A model generated the notes under the pieces. It saw nothing but the letters and a program-made list of their open reading frames with translations, did no database searches and was not told the DNA's origin. From positions 1 through 30,762 of the forward strand of contig CAKRFP010000029.1 in NCBI GenBank assembly GCA_934320645.1: 30,762 nt of DNA, in the 5' to 3' direction. The stretch is from an uncultured Bariatricus sp. Its GTDB lineage: Bacteria; Bacillota; Clostridia; Lachnospirales; Lachnospiraceae. A program made the translations under genes and the position numbers. Below, in pieces: positions 23,568-30,762 of this stretch (position 1 is the first letter of the stretch; each line of letters opens with the position of its first letter).

Positions 23568-24965
23568 ATGACCAACAAGGAACTGACGAGGGTTACTTAT
23601 ATTTTCGTGACACTGTTTCTTGTGCTGATGGGATATCTGGTTTATTTCAATGTGGTAAAAAGCAAAGAGGTTGTCAACAGCACTTACAATATCCGTCAGG
23701 ATCTTCTTGCGGATCGTGTGCTGCGCGGCAGTATTACGGATAAAAATGGAGAAGTGCTTGCACAGACTGTGACGAATGATGATGGCTCGGAGACCCGGGA
23801 GTATCCAGACGGAGAAGTGTTTGCACATGTGGTCGGCTATGCGGCAAAAGGCAAATCCGGACTGGAATCCTCACAGAATTTCAATCTTCTGACTTCAAAT
23901 GCTTTTTTCCTGGAAAAGCTGGCGAATGAATTTAAAGACCAGAAGAATACAGGAGATACGGTGGTCACAACCCTGGATGCGAACCTGCAGAATGCAGCAT
24001 ATAATGCACTGGGAGATAACAAAGGTGCAGTTGTCGTGATGGAGCCAAGTACAGGGAAGATTCTGGCAATGGTATCGAAGCCGTCTTTTGATCCGAATAA
24101 TGTTTCGGAAAACTGGGATGCACTGAACAATGACGAGAACAGTTCGCTTCTTAATAGGGCTACACTTGGACAGTATACACCGGGGTCGACATTCAAGCTG
24201 GTGACAACACTTGCTTTTATGCGGCAGAATCCAGATTATAACAATTATTCGTTTGAATGTAACGGAGAATTTTCACAGAATGGGGCGACGATCCACTGTT
24301 ATAACAGCACTGCCCATGGGGAAGAGAATCTGACGGATTCGGTTGCAAATTCCTGTAACTCTTCGTTTTCGAATATCGGGTTGCAGCTGGATAAGGCAGA
24401 ATGGAGAAAGACTGCCAAACAGATGCTGTTTAACAGCAAGCTTCCGGGTGATGTGAAATATAACGAAAGCAGTTTCCGACTGAAAACAGATGCGGGAGAT
24501 GCAGATACGATGATGACTGCAATTGGTCAGGGAGAGACACAGGTCAGCCCGTACCATATGGCGATGATCGTATCGGCGATCGCAAATGGTGGAAAGCTGA
24601 TGAAGCCATATCTGGTAGACAAGATCACCAACTATGCCGGAACGACTGTGAAGAAATATATGCCGGAAAGCTGCAAAGAGCTGATGACATCTTCTGAGGC
24701 TGCACAGCTTACCGAATATATGAAGGCAGTTGTGGATTATGGTACCGGAGCTGCGCTTTCAGGTGCGTCTTATACAGTGGCAGGGAAAACCGGAACTGCC
24801 GAGGTCAGTGAAGATGGAAATACAGTACATTCCTGGTTTGTCGGATTTTCCAATGTGGATAATCCGGAGCTGGCGATCAGCGTCTGTGTCGAGGATGCGG
24901 ATACGGCGACCATTACTGGTGTCAGTGTCGCAAAGCAGGTGTTTGATTCTTACTATAATAATTAA
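23568..24965 (+). CDS. Class B penicillin-binding protein (peptidoglycan D,D-transpeptidase, PbpA/FtsI type)
   Basis: 465 residues from the ATG at 23568. One membrane helix (~9-30) is followed by a pedestal region (RGSITDKNGEVLAQT) and the transpeptidase domain. The active site SxxK is STFK with S207 and K210; SxN is S-C-N at 262-264; the KTG motif lies in AGKTGTAE near the C-terminus. All catalytic elements are present, so it should cross-link peptides and bind beta-lactams. The frame stays open upstream to a TTG at 23328, which would add 80 charged residues and overlap the FtsW-like gene by 224 bases; GAGGA at 23315-23319 could serve it. The ATG form matches family length best but has a weak ribosome-binding site. 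Confidence 0.9.
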   Translation: MTNKELTRVTYIFVTLFLVLMGYLVYFNVVKSKEVVNSTYNIRQDLLADRVLRGSITDKNGEVLAQTVTNDDGSETREYPDGEVFAHVVGYAAKGKSGLESSQNFNLLTSNAFFLEKLANEFKDQKNTGDTVVTTLDANLQNAAYNALGDNKGAVVVMEPSTGKILAMVSKPSFDPNNVSENWDALNNDENSSLLNRATLGQYTPGSTFKLVTTLAFMRQNPDYNNYSFECNGEFSQNGATIHCYNSTAHGEENLTDSVANSCNSSFSNIGLQLDKAEWRKTAKQMLFNSKLPGDVKYNESSFRLKTDAGDADTMMTAIGQGETQVSPYHMAMIVSAIANGGKLMKPYLVDKITNYAGTTVKKYMPESCKELMTSSEAAQLTEYMKAVVDYGTGAALSGASYTVAGKTGTAEVSEDGNTVHSWFVGFSNVDNPELAISVCVEDADTATITGVSVAKQVFDSYYNN

Positions 24966-24985
24966 AGGTCAAGGTGACAGCGCAC

Positions 24986-25312
24986 ATGAGGTTTTACAAA
25001 AATCTTTATGTCAGCGAGAGCATGACAAAAAAGAAAGAAAAAGTGATTGCAAAACTGAATAAAAAAAAGTATCCGTTGAATACTTATGTGATCGCGCTGA
25101 TCGAAGAAGGGGAAAATCAGCTGGAATTTTATTCGACGTTGATGTTCCGCCAGGGAAGTGTGATCGATGATGACATTTTCGTTGTCGGCATAGCGGGTGG
25201 ATATGATGATGCGTTGTATCTGGTAGAAGAGATCGCGAAGGAAGTTTATGAAAAAACAGGGGATCTGGATATCCGGTCCTACATCAGAGAGCGGGAGAGG
25301 GAAGAAGCATGA
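24986..25312 (+). CDS. Small protein of unknown function
   Basis: 108 residues, no recognised domain. The N-terminus is basic (KKKEKVIAKLNKKK). The rest is a mixed alpha/beta sequence (YVIALIEEGENQLEFYSTLMF, DIFVVGIAGGYDDALYLVEEIAKEVYE) with no membrane segment or signal peptide, so it is probably cytoplasmic. ATG at 24986 is preferred because AAGGTGA lies 8 bases upstream; a GTG at 24974 overlaps that site. Its stop overlaps the start of the DUF2953 gene (ATGA), so the two are likely co-translated and may act together. Confidence 0.8.
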   Translation: MRFYKNLYVSESMTKKKEKVIAKLNKKKYPLNTYVIALIEEGENQLEFYSTLMFRQGSVIDDDIFVVGIAGGYDDALYLVEEIAKEVYEKTGDLDIRSYIREREREEA

Positions 25313-26424
25313 TTCTACATATCATTGGATTGATTTTGAAGATTATCGGGATTCTTCTTCTGGTGATTCTTGGAATTCTGCTACTTGTGATCGGTGTCCT
25401 TCTCTTTGCACCGCTGAGGTATGAACTGCGTGCCGGGTTTCCGGGGAAGCTGGAAGATGCGGAGGGGAATCTTAAGATTTCATGGCTGCTTCATCTGATT
25501 GCAGGAAGAGTGGAGTATCGGAACGGCGATGTGAAATGGCAGGGGCGGATTGCCTGGAAGAAGTTGGGAGATGTTCTGGAAGCGGAAGATAAACCGGTGA
25601 GAAAGAAGGAGAAAAAGCCGGATGGCGGAAAAAAAGCCGGTGCGGAGAATGCCAGTGAGAGAACGGCGGAAAGAAATGATGCGGTAGATGTAAAGAAGCC
25701 GCAGACGCTGCCGGAAAAGAAAGCCGAAAGCGGAACGTATGCAAAGCCAGAGCATGCGGACGTGAAAGATGAGAAGTCCAAAACAGAAACACAGGAAAGT
25801 CCTGACACGAAGGTGAAAACATTTTTAGAAAAAAAAGAAGAGAATGCTACACCGGAAAAGGAAAGTGAATCCAGAGAAAAAAAGGATGTTCATGACGAGA
25901 GAGAATCCGAAAAGGCTCACAAAACTCCACGAAAGCGGAAAAAACCAGTCAAAGCATTCGGAAAACTGATCCGGAAGCTCAGTCAGAAGCTTCGGGAGAT
26001 CCTGGAAAAGATCAAATGTACATGGAAGAATTTATGTGATAAAATAAAGAATATCGCAGAGAAAAAAGATAAAATTCTGGAATTTCTGGAAAAGGAAAAT
26101 CATAAGGCAGCTTTCGAACGCGGTAAAAAAGAACTGGTCTGGGTGAAACGCTTACTGAAGCCGGAAAAGCTCCGTATCAGACTGCATTATGGATTTGAAG
26201 ATCCTTATCATACCGGACAGGTACTTGCGCTTTGCGGAATGCTTTACGCGTTTGTTGGAGAAAATATGGATCTGGAACCGGATTTTGAAAACCGGGTATT
26301 TGATGGTACAGTTTATATAAAAGGCAGGATCAGGGCAGTTCATATGGCAATATTTGCAGTGAAATTGCTTCTGGATAAGAATATCCGCAGCACCTATCAT
26401 GATATCAGGGCGTTTAAGTGGTAA
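25309..26424 (+). CDS. DUF2953 domain membrane protein (YtfI-like)
   Basis: 371 residues. The N-terminal membrane helix (~3-30) is Leu/Ile/Val-rich; a short beta segment follows. A highly charged, low-complexity Lys/Glu region (~95-215) separates this from the C-terminal DUF2953 (~285-360) with the motif YGFEDPYHTGQVLALCGMLYA and DFENRVFDGTVYIKGRIRAVH. In Bacillus the ytfI gene of this type precedes ytfJ (gerW) and is sporulation-linked, and the same order is seen here. The long charged linker is the unusual part. Confidence 0.85.
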   Translation: MILHIIGLILKIIGILLLVILGILLLVIGVLLFAPLRYELRAGFPGKLEDAEGNLKISWLLHLIAGRVEYRNGDVKWQGRIAWKKLGDVLEAEDKPVRKKEKKPDGGKKAGAENASERTAERNDAVDVKKPQTLPEKKAESGTYAKPEHADVKDEKSKTETQESPDTKVKTFLEKKEENATPEKESESREKKDVHDERESEKAHKTPRKRKKPVKAFGKLIRKLSQKLREILEKIKCTWKNLCDKIKNIAEKKDKILEFLEKENHKAAFERGKKELVWVKRLLKPEKLRIRLHYGFEDPYHTGQVLALCGMLYAFVGENMDLEPDFENRVFDGTVYIKGRIRAVHMAIFAVKLLLDKNIRSTYHDIRAFKW

Positions 26425-26460
26425 ATGTTTCGATAGAGAATAACAGGAGGAATCGAAAAG

Positions 26461-26868
26461 ATGGCAGCAGACAATCAGTTTAAAGAGACAGTAGATGCAT
26501 TATTTAAAGGGATGAACGGAGTGGTTTCATCCAAGACCGTTGTGGGGGATCCGATCCACATCGGGAATACGATCATTCTTCCACTGGTGGATGTATCCTT
26601 TGCAATTGGTGCAGGTGCATTTCATGCAGATAAGAAGGACAGAGGAGCAGGCGGACTTGGCGGTAAGATGATTCCAAGTGCAGTGCTTGTGATCCAGAAC
26701 GGGACAACAAAACTGGTCAATATCAAGAATCAGGATACCATGACGAAGATACTTGATATGGTTCCGGATGTGATCGACCGTTTTAAATCTCCTTCTGAGG
26801 ATAAGATGACGGAGGAGGATGTGGCAGATCTGTTAAATGAAGCAGATACTCCGGAAAATCAGGAATAG
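26461..26868 (+). CDS. gerW: GerW family sporulation protein (YtfJ)
   Basis: 135 residues. The family core is present: GMNGVVSSKTVVGDPIHIGNTIILPLVDVSFAIGAGAF, then GGLGGKMIPSAVLVIQNG and a TKLVNIKNQD segment. GerW/YtfJ contributes to spore germination in Bacillus. AGGAGG 10 bases upstream supports the start. The C-terminus is acidic. Its presence supports an endospore-forming lineage. Confidence 0.93.
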   Translation: MAADNQFKETVDALFKGMNGVVSSKTVVGDPIHIGNTIILPLVDVSFAIGAGAFHADKKDRGAGGLGGKMIPSAVLVIQNGTTKLVNIKNQDTMTKILDMVPDVIDRFKSPSEDKMTEEDVADLLNEADTPENQE

Positions 26869-26923
26869 GCGTAAGTTTCCGGCATATATTTATTGTAAAG
26901 AAGAGGAAAAAGCAGGAACGAAG

Positions 26924-27061
26924 ATGAAACGGGTATGTGGATTTGCGCTGTTTTTTGTGGCACTAGGTATGGTGATCATGATGTTTATTCCGAGCATATT
27001 TATCGGAATCCTGATCGTTCTGCTGTGCCTCCTTGTAGGATATCAGCTTTTTTGCTGCTGA
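26924..27061 (+). CDS. 45-residue hydrophobic membrane peptide
   Basis: A short basic N-terminus (MKRVCGF) is followed by two hydrophobic stretches split by a Pro (FIPSIF) and a Cys-Cys C-terminus. AGGA at 26913-26916, 7 bases before ATG, supports translation. No family is recognised. It follows gerW by 55 bases without a terminator, so it may belong to the same transcript. Confidence 0.6.
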   Translation: MKRVCGFALFFVALGMVIMMFIPSIFIGILIVLLCLLVGYQLFCC

Positions 27062-27099
27062 TTCTGAAAAAATATGAGAATTGCAGGGAAAACCCTGAA

Positions 27100-27125
27100 A
27101 AAAGCCTTGCGTATGCAGGGCTTTT
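27100..27125 (+). terminator. Terminator before rpsB
   Basis: AAAAGCCTTGC pairs with GCAGGGCTTTT in an 11-bp stem with one G-U pair and a 4-base loop, ending in a T-run. It shares bases with the rpsB promoter. Confidence 0.8.
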
Positions 27126-27135
27126 ATGATACAAT
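27107..27135 (+). promoter_or_regulatory. rpsB-tsf promoter
   Basis: The -35 is TTGCGT (27107-27112), with a 17-base spacer and an extended -10 TGA-TACAAT (TACAAT at 27130-27135). The -35 lies inside the upstream terminator stem. Confidence 0.78.
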
Positions 27136-27141
27136 GCTAAC

Positions 27142-27232
27142 GTTGCAAAAAAACACGTGTGTGGTTTATCCCGGTGGTGCCAAAGCTGAAAAGCATGGTT
27201 CGCGGACATAAGCACACGGAAGTAAAAAACCA
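27142..27232 (+). promoter_or_regulatory. Structured leader of rpsB, candidate S2 autoregulatory RNA
   Basis: About 100 bases of untranslated RNA. CGTGTG (27156-27161) pairs with CACACG (27213-27218). After a 3-base bulge, TTTAT (27165-27169) pairs with ATAAG (27208-27212, one G-U), enclosing a ~38-base apical region. Ribosomal protein operons often carry such feedback-control leaders. I do not recognise a named Rfam family. Confidence 0.5.
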
Positions 27233-27247
27233 ATGGAGGAAAGAAAC

Positions 27248-27991
27248 ATGAGCGTTATTTCAATGAAACAACTTTTAGAAGCAGGTGTTCATTTTGGACA
27301 TCAGACAAGAAGATGGAACCCTAAGATGGCAGAGTACATCTACACAGAGAGAAATGGTATCTACATCATCGACCTTCAGAAATCTGTAGGTAAAGTAGAT
27401 GAAGCTTACCAGGCAGTATCTGACATCGCAGCAGAAGGTGGAAAGATCCTCTTCGTAGGAACAAAGAAACAGGCTCAGGATGCTATCAAGACAGAAGCAG
27501 AACGTTGCGGAATGTACTATGTTAACGAAAGATGGCTTGGAGGAATGCTTACAAACTTCAAGACAATCCAGAGCAGAATCGCTCGTCTGAAAGAAATCGA
27601 AGCTATGTCAGAAGACGGAACATTCGATGTACTGCCGAAGAAAGAAGTTATTGAAATCAAGAAAGAATGGGAAAAGCTTGAAAAGAACCTTGGCGGAATC
27701 AAAGAAATGAAGAGAATCCCGGACGCTATCTTCGTAGTAGATCCTAAGAAGGAAAGAATCTGTGTTCAGGAAGCTCACACACTTGGAATCCCGCTGATCG
27801 GTATTGCTGATACAAACTGTGATCCGGAAGAACTTGACTATGTAATTCCAGGAAATGATGACGCAATCAGAGCAGTAAAACTTATCGTATCTAAGATGGC
27901 TGATGCTGTAATCGAAGCAAACCAGGGCGAAGCTGAAGAAGTTTACGAAGGCGAAGACGTAGAAACAGCTGAAGAAACAACAGAAGAATAA
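27248..27991 (+). CDS. rpsB: 30S ribosomal protein S2
   Basis: 247 residues. The start MSVISMKQLLEAGVHFGHQTRRWNPKM and the later VDPKKERICVQEAHTLGIPLIGIADTNCDP are diagnostic of S2. GGAGG at 27235-27239 fixes the ATG at 27248; an upstream in-frame ATG at 27233 overlaps that site and is rejected. The acidic C-terminal tail is typical. Codon choice is biased toward a restricted set compared with the neighbours, as expected for high expression. Confidence 0.98.
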   Translation: MSVISMKQLLEAGVHFGHQTRRWNPKMAEYIYTERNGIYIIDLQKSVGKVDEAYQAVSDIAAEGGKILFVGTKKQAQDAIKTEAERCGMYYVNERWLGGMLTNFKTIQSRIARLKEIEAMSEDGTFDVLPKKEVIEIKKEWEKLEKNLGGIKEMKRIPDAIFVVDPKKERICVQEAHTLGIPLIGIADTNCDPEELDYVIPGNDDAIRAVKLIVSKMADAVIEANQGEAEEVYEGEDVETAEETTEE

Positions 27992-28036
27992 TTCGAACAA
28001 TCCGAAAGATCATATTAAAAGATGGAGGAAAAAATC

Positions 28037-28969
28037 ATGGCAATCACAGCAAGCATGGTAAAAGAATTAAGAGAAATGACAGGCGCTGGTATGATGGACT
28101 GCAAAAAAGCTCTGAACGAATCTAACGGAGATATGGATGCAGCAATCGAATACCTCAGAAAGAACGGCGAAGCTAAGGCTGTTAAGAAAGCTGGACGTAT
28201 CGCAGCTGAAGGTATCGTTATGGCAGACGTTAAAGAAGATAAGACAGCAGCTATCGTAGAAGTTAACTCTGAGACAGACTTCGTTGCTAAGAACGCTGAT
28301 TTCCAGGCATTCGTAAAAGCAGTTGTTAATCAGGCACTTACTACAAAAGCTACAGATATGGAAGGATTCATGGCTGAAGCCTGGAACGAAGATGCTTCTA
28401 AGACAGTTAACGATGCACTTACAGAAAAGATTTCTGTAATCGGAGAAAAGCTCAGCATCAGAAGATTCGAAAAGATCGTTACAGATGGTTGTGTAGTATC
28501 TTACATCCACGGTGGCGGACGTATCGGTGTTCTTGTAGAAGCTGATACAGCAGTTGTTAACGACGCTGTTAAAGAAGCCCTGAAAAACGTAGCTATGCAG
28601 GTAGCAGCTTTAAATGCTAAGTATGTAAGCCAGGCAGACGTAGATGCTGATTACATCGCACATGAGAAAGAAATTCTTCTTGCTCAGATCATGAACGATC
28701 CGAAAGAATCTCAGAAACCGGAAAAGGTTATCCAGGGAATGATTTCCGGACGTATCAACAAAGAGATGAAAGAAATCTGTCTGTTAGATCAGGTATATGT
28801 AAAAGCTGAAGACGGAAAACAGTCTGTAGCTAAATACCTTGACGAAGTTGGAAAAGCTAACGGAACAACTATCACTCTGAAGAAATTCGTTCGTTTCGAG
28901 ACAGGTGAAGGTCTTGAAAAGAAAAATGAAGATTTCGCAGCTGAAGTTGCAGCTCAGATGAACGCATAA
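28037..28969 (+). CDS. tsf: Translation elongation factor Ts
   Basis: 310 residues. The N-terminal UBA-like domain (ITASMVKELREMTGAGMMDCKKAL) and the TDFVAKNADFQAFVK motif are diagnostic. It is the guanine nucleotide exchange factor for EF-Tu. GGAGG at 28024-28028 fixes the ATG at 28037. It is transcribed with rpsB, and a strong terminator follows. pyrH, which commonly follows in Firmicutes, is not present. Confidence 0.97.
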   Translation: MAITASMVKELREMTGAGMMDCKKALNESNGDMDAAIEYLRKNGEAKAVKKAGRIAAEGIVMADVKEDKTAAIVEVNSETDFVAKNADFQAFVKAVVNQALTTKATDMEGFMAEAWNEDASKTVNDALTEKISVIGEKLSIRRFEKIVTDGCVVSYIHGGGRIGVLVEADTAVVNDAVKEALKNVAMQVAALNAKYVSQADVDADYIAHEKEILLAQIMNDPKESQKPEKVIQGMISGRINKEMKEICLLDQVYVKAEDGKQSVAKYLDEVGKANGTTITLKKFVRFETGEGLEKKNEDFAAEVAAQMNA

Positions 28970-29021
28970 TCTTACAGTTCGCATAAGAATTTGAACCGTA
29001 TTATTATCATGTAAATCAACG

Positions 29022-29069
29022 AAAAACCTTGAATTTCCTATGAAAAATGGGATAATTCAAGGTTTTTTT
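29022..29069 (+). terminator. Terminator of the rpsB-tsf operon
   Basis: AAAAACCTTGAATT pairs with AATTCAAGG plus a seven-T run. A smaller inner TCC/GGA pair extends the hairpin. Confidence 0.92.
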
Positions 29070-29073
29070 GCGT

Positions 29074-29303
29074 GTTGGGGAATAAATTTTGACTTATCGT
29101 AAATTATCGCTATTTATGCATGGAATTGGGTAAAAGTTGGGGAGTGAGTTGGGGAATTTCAATTACCCAACTGGCGTATGAAACTTCGCCTCATTCTTCT
29201 AAAATAAGTAGGCGGAGATTGCCTGTTTTATTTTGTTGGGGAGTAGTGTAATTACCCAATATTTACCCAACTTTTGATGTATGATAGCGTAAGATTCCCC
29301 AAC
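29074..29303. repeat. Repeat block bounded by a 10-bp inverted repeat, candidate mobile-element end
   Basis: GTTGGGGAAT (29074-29083) is matched by its exact reverse complement ATTCCCCAAC (29294-29303). Inside are three more GTTGGGGA copies (29136, 29148 and 29235) and the related TTACCCAA (29163-29170, 29253-29259 as TTACCCA and 29263-29270). Two hairpins are possible, CTTCGCC (29184-29190)/GGCGGAG (29211-29217) and GATAGC (29283-29288)/GCTATC (29313-29318). No gene is seen between the tsf terminator and 29402. The clustered short sites resemble integrase arm sites or iterons; which one cannot be told here. Confidence 0.6.
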
Positions 29304-29401
29304 TTTTCGTAAGCTATCGTGGAAATATTTTCCGATTGATGAAAAGAGAAATGGAGAATATAATAAAAAGAAAAATATTTTTATATGAAAGGAATGAAAG
29401 A

Positions 29402-30364
29402 ATGAATAATATATTGATTGGTAACGGATTTGATATCGAAATTGGTGGAGTAAAAGAATGTAGTAATGCGGCTATCATTGAAAGAGTTCATAAAAATATT
29501 GAAAAAAAAGACTACAAATACCATATTAAAGATATAACGGCTAGAGAGTTAAAGGACGTTATTGAGGGAATAGAAGGAGTTATATTGAAGGACATATTGT
29601 CTGGAAAATATAATTCACACTGTGAAACAGAAGAGGAAAGAAGTAATTTAAAAAGATTTGTGGATAATTATGATCCATCTCAGTCGATTGGCATGGAAGA
29701 TTATTTTTTAATATTGCGGTTATTTCATAAAAAATATGGGGATAGCGAGGAGATGATTCATGCTACAGCAGTTGGTCTGGAAAAATTGTTTTTAGATGCA
29801 ATTTTTAATGAAGGAGAACTTCAAAAATTGTATATGAATTTATCTGATGAGCGAAAATTGGAATTGCAAAATAGTTTAAATAAATTTGATAATATTTATA
29901 CAATCAATTATGACTGGAATATTGAAAAAATAACAAATACAAAAGTAAAACATCTTCATGGACAGTTTGATCAGCTTAATCAACAATTTAGAAAAGACAC
30001 TGCATTGAGTAAGTATGCAAAGATGACTGGAATTGATTATACTGCAAGAGAAGAAGATTTGTATCTATTTTGTAATGCAATTATGGGATTTAGCGGTGGA
30101 TTGAAAGAAAGGCAGATAAAAATTTTTACAGGTTTAGAAAACAATGATGAATATTATTACAATGAATTTAAAAATTTAAAAGGAACCATGTCTTTGGCTG
30201 GAATGTCACCGAATAATGATGGTCATATTATGAGATTAATTTTTGAAAATAAGAATATTGATAGTGTGATTTTCTATTATCACTCTGAAAAGGATAAAAA
30301 AGCTGCGGAAGATTCATATGGAATGAAAGGAATAATTTGCAGACCAGTGTCTGAGATTTGGTAA
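29402..30364 (+). CDS. AbiH-family-like phage abortive infection protein
   Basis: 320 residues. The N-terminus carries the family's nucleotide-site-like motif ILIGNGFDIE (residues 4-13, GNGFD at 7-11). In the middle, IYTINYDWNIEK and KHLHGQFD (NYD at 169-171, His-Gly at 186-187) correspond to the NFNYT...LHG pattern of AbiH and SIR2-like proteins. A later AGMSPNNDGHI segment matches the family's third conserved loop. The start is set by AAAGGA 8 bases before the ATG. The gene is clearly more AT-rich than the core genes, with many AAT/AAA/TTT codons, a sign of transfer. Its own terminator follows. Defence activity is inferred from the family. Confidence 0.75.
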   Translation: MNNILIGNGFDIEIGGVKECSNAAIIERVHKNIEKKDYKYHIKDITARELKDVIEGIEGVILKDILSGKYNSHCETEEERSNLKRFVDNYDPSQSIGMEDYFLILRLFHKKYGDSEEMIHATAVGLEKLFLDAIFNEGELQKLYMNLSDERKLELQNSLNKFDNIYTINYDWNIEKITNTKVKHLHGQFDQLNQQFRKDTALSKYAKMTGIDYTAREEDLYLFCNAIMGFSGGLKERQIKIFTGLENNDEYYYNEFKNLKGTMSLAGMSPNNDGHIMRLIFENKNIDSVIFYYHSEKDKKAAEDSYGMKGIICRPVSEIW

Positions 30365-30392
30365 AAAATAATTTTAATATATATTGTTACAT

Positions 30393-30431
30393 AGCCGGTT
30401 GATTCAAATTGAAAGTCAGTCGGCTTTTTTT
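30393..30431 (+). terminator. Terminator of the AbiH-like gene
   Basis: AGCCG (30393-30397) pairs with CGGCT (30421-30425), extended by G-U pairs, TGA/TCA and TTCAA/TTGAA with a small bulge. A seven-T run follows. Confidence 0.88.
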
Positions 30432-30448
30432 ATGCTCATTTTTATACA

Positions 30449-30476
30449 TAGCCAGTCTCGTAAAAAGGATTGGCTA
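30449..30476 (+). promoter_or_regulatory. Hairpin in the leader of the ParA gene
   Basis: TAGCCAGTC (30449-30457) pairs with GATTGGCTA (30468-30476) in a 9-bp stem with one G-U, ending about 20 bases before the ribosome-binding site. The T-run after it is interrupted, so it may be an attenuator or an RNA/protein-binding element rather than a full terminator. Confidence 0.45.
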
Positions 30477-30505
30477 TTAAATTTTTCGAGGAAGGAGGAA
30501 GCCAT

Positions 30506-30762
30506 ATGACTAAGTGTAAAGTGATCGCCCTTGCAAATCAGAAGGGAGGAACAGCCAAGACCACAACAACATTAAATCTGGGAATAGGTCTTGCACATCA
30601 GGGGCGAAAAGTATTATTGGTCGATGCTGATCCGCAGGGGGATTTAACAACTGCATTGGGTTGGATAAATGCAGACAGTTTTCCTATTACATTGGAAACA
30701 CAAATGAAGAAGATATTACAAGACGAACCGTTTGTGTATAATGAAGGCATTTTGCACCATGA
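30506..30762 (+). CDS. ParA/Soj-family partition ATPase, N-terminal part (runs off the window)
   Basis: 85 residues are visible and the frame is open at the window end. The deviant Walker A is KGGTAKTT (residues 14-21) in place of the usual KGGVGKTT; both lysines are kept but the second loop Gly is Ala. The Walker A' segment VLLVDADPQGDLTTALG follows, as expected for ParA/MinD ATPases. AAGGAGGAA precedes the ATG at 30506. Such genes sit near the start of conjugative elements and plasmids, where they support maintenance. Directly after an AbiH-like gene and a repeat block, this supports a mobile element. Confidence 0.92.
   Translation, partial: MTKCKVIALANQKGGTAKTTTTLNLGIGLAHQGRKVLLVDADPQGDLTTALGWINADSFPITLETQMKKILQDEPFVYNEGILHH

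Noticed and set aside
29074..29303. CRISPR array
   Set aside because: Repeats are only 8-10 bases, irregularly spaced and in both orientations, with no uniform spacers or cas genes.
28970..29335. tRNA gene as integration target
   Set aside because: No cloverleaf or T-loop-like sequence could be found between tsf and the AbiH-like gene.

Overview
The window reads as chromosomal DNA of a spore-forming Firmicute, most likely a gut Lachnospiraceae-type clostridium. The evidence is the moderate GC content, AGGAGG ribosome-binding sites, a GerW/DUF2953 sporulation pair, a U32 peptidase next to zapA, and a selenium-dependent molybdenum hydroxylase locus. The species assignment is inference. Most of the window is a dense, mostly plus-strand core region. 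The last 1.7 kb looks like the start of an integrated mobile element.

Layout: (1) 1-528 is the end of a small membrane protein gene. (2) 682-3445 is an OmpR-type two-component pair. (3) 3543-5573 holds an ApbE flavin transferase lipoprotein gene, divergent from a NusG_II-domain membrane protein and a Gx-transporter gene. The two sides share a back-to-back promoter region. This gene trio resembles the flavin-based extracellular electron transfer set. (4) 5588-7211 is ruvAB. (5) 7226-14430 encodes a three-subunit xanthine-dehydrogenase-like molybdenum hydroxylase (FAD, 2Fe-2S and Mo subunits), a MocA-YqeC fusion, an NCS2 nucleobase permease and YqeB. Together these suggest purine uptake and selenium-dependent hydroxylation. 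(6) 14560-18989 encodes a molybdopterin-binding protein, the molybdate transporter ModABC and a Crp/Fnr-type regulator, which would supply and control molybdenum for the enzyme. (7) 19084-24965 holds zapA, a U32 peptidase gene, a FtsW/RodA-type glycosyltransferase gene and a class B penicillin-binding protein gene (division and wall synthesis). (8) 24986-27061 holds a small unknown gene, a DUF2953 gene, gerW and a 45-residue membrane peptide. (9) 27248-28969 is rpsB-tsf behind a strong promoter and a structured leader. (10) 29074-30762 is AT-rich and holds a 230-bp repeat block bounded by a 10-bp inverted repeat, an AbiH-like defence gene and the start of a ParA-type ATPase gene.

The most notable points are these. 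The modA gene has an excellent ribosome-binding site but only ATT where ATG should be. Two 5-N4-5 palindromes of the same half-site letters lie in front of the permease gene and the mod operon, beside a Crp/Fnr regulator. The mod operon leader could form mutually exclusive hairpins. The FtsW tail overlaps an open, in-frame N-terminal extension of the PBP gene. An element carrying an AbiH-like gene appears to be inserted just after tsf, where pyrH would normally be expected. I found no tRNA, rRNA, CRISPR array, insertion sequence or integrase gene. I did not find a clearly unprecedented system. The best candidates are the regulatory sequences of the molybdenum locus and the repeat block at the element edge.
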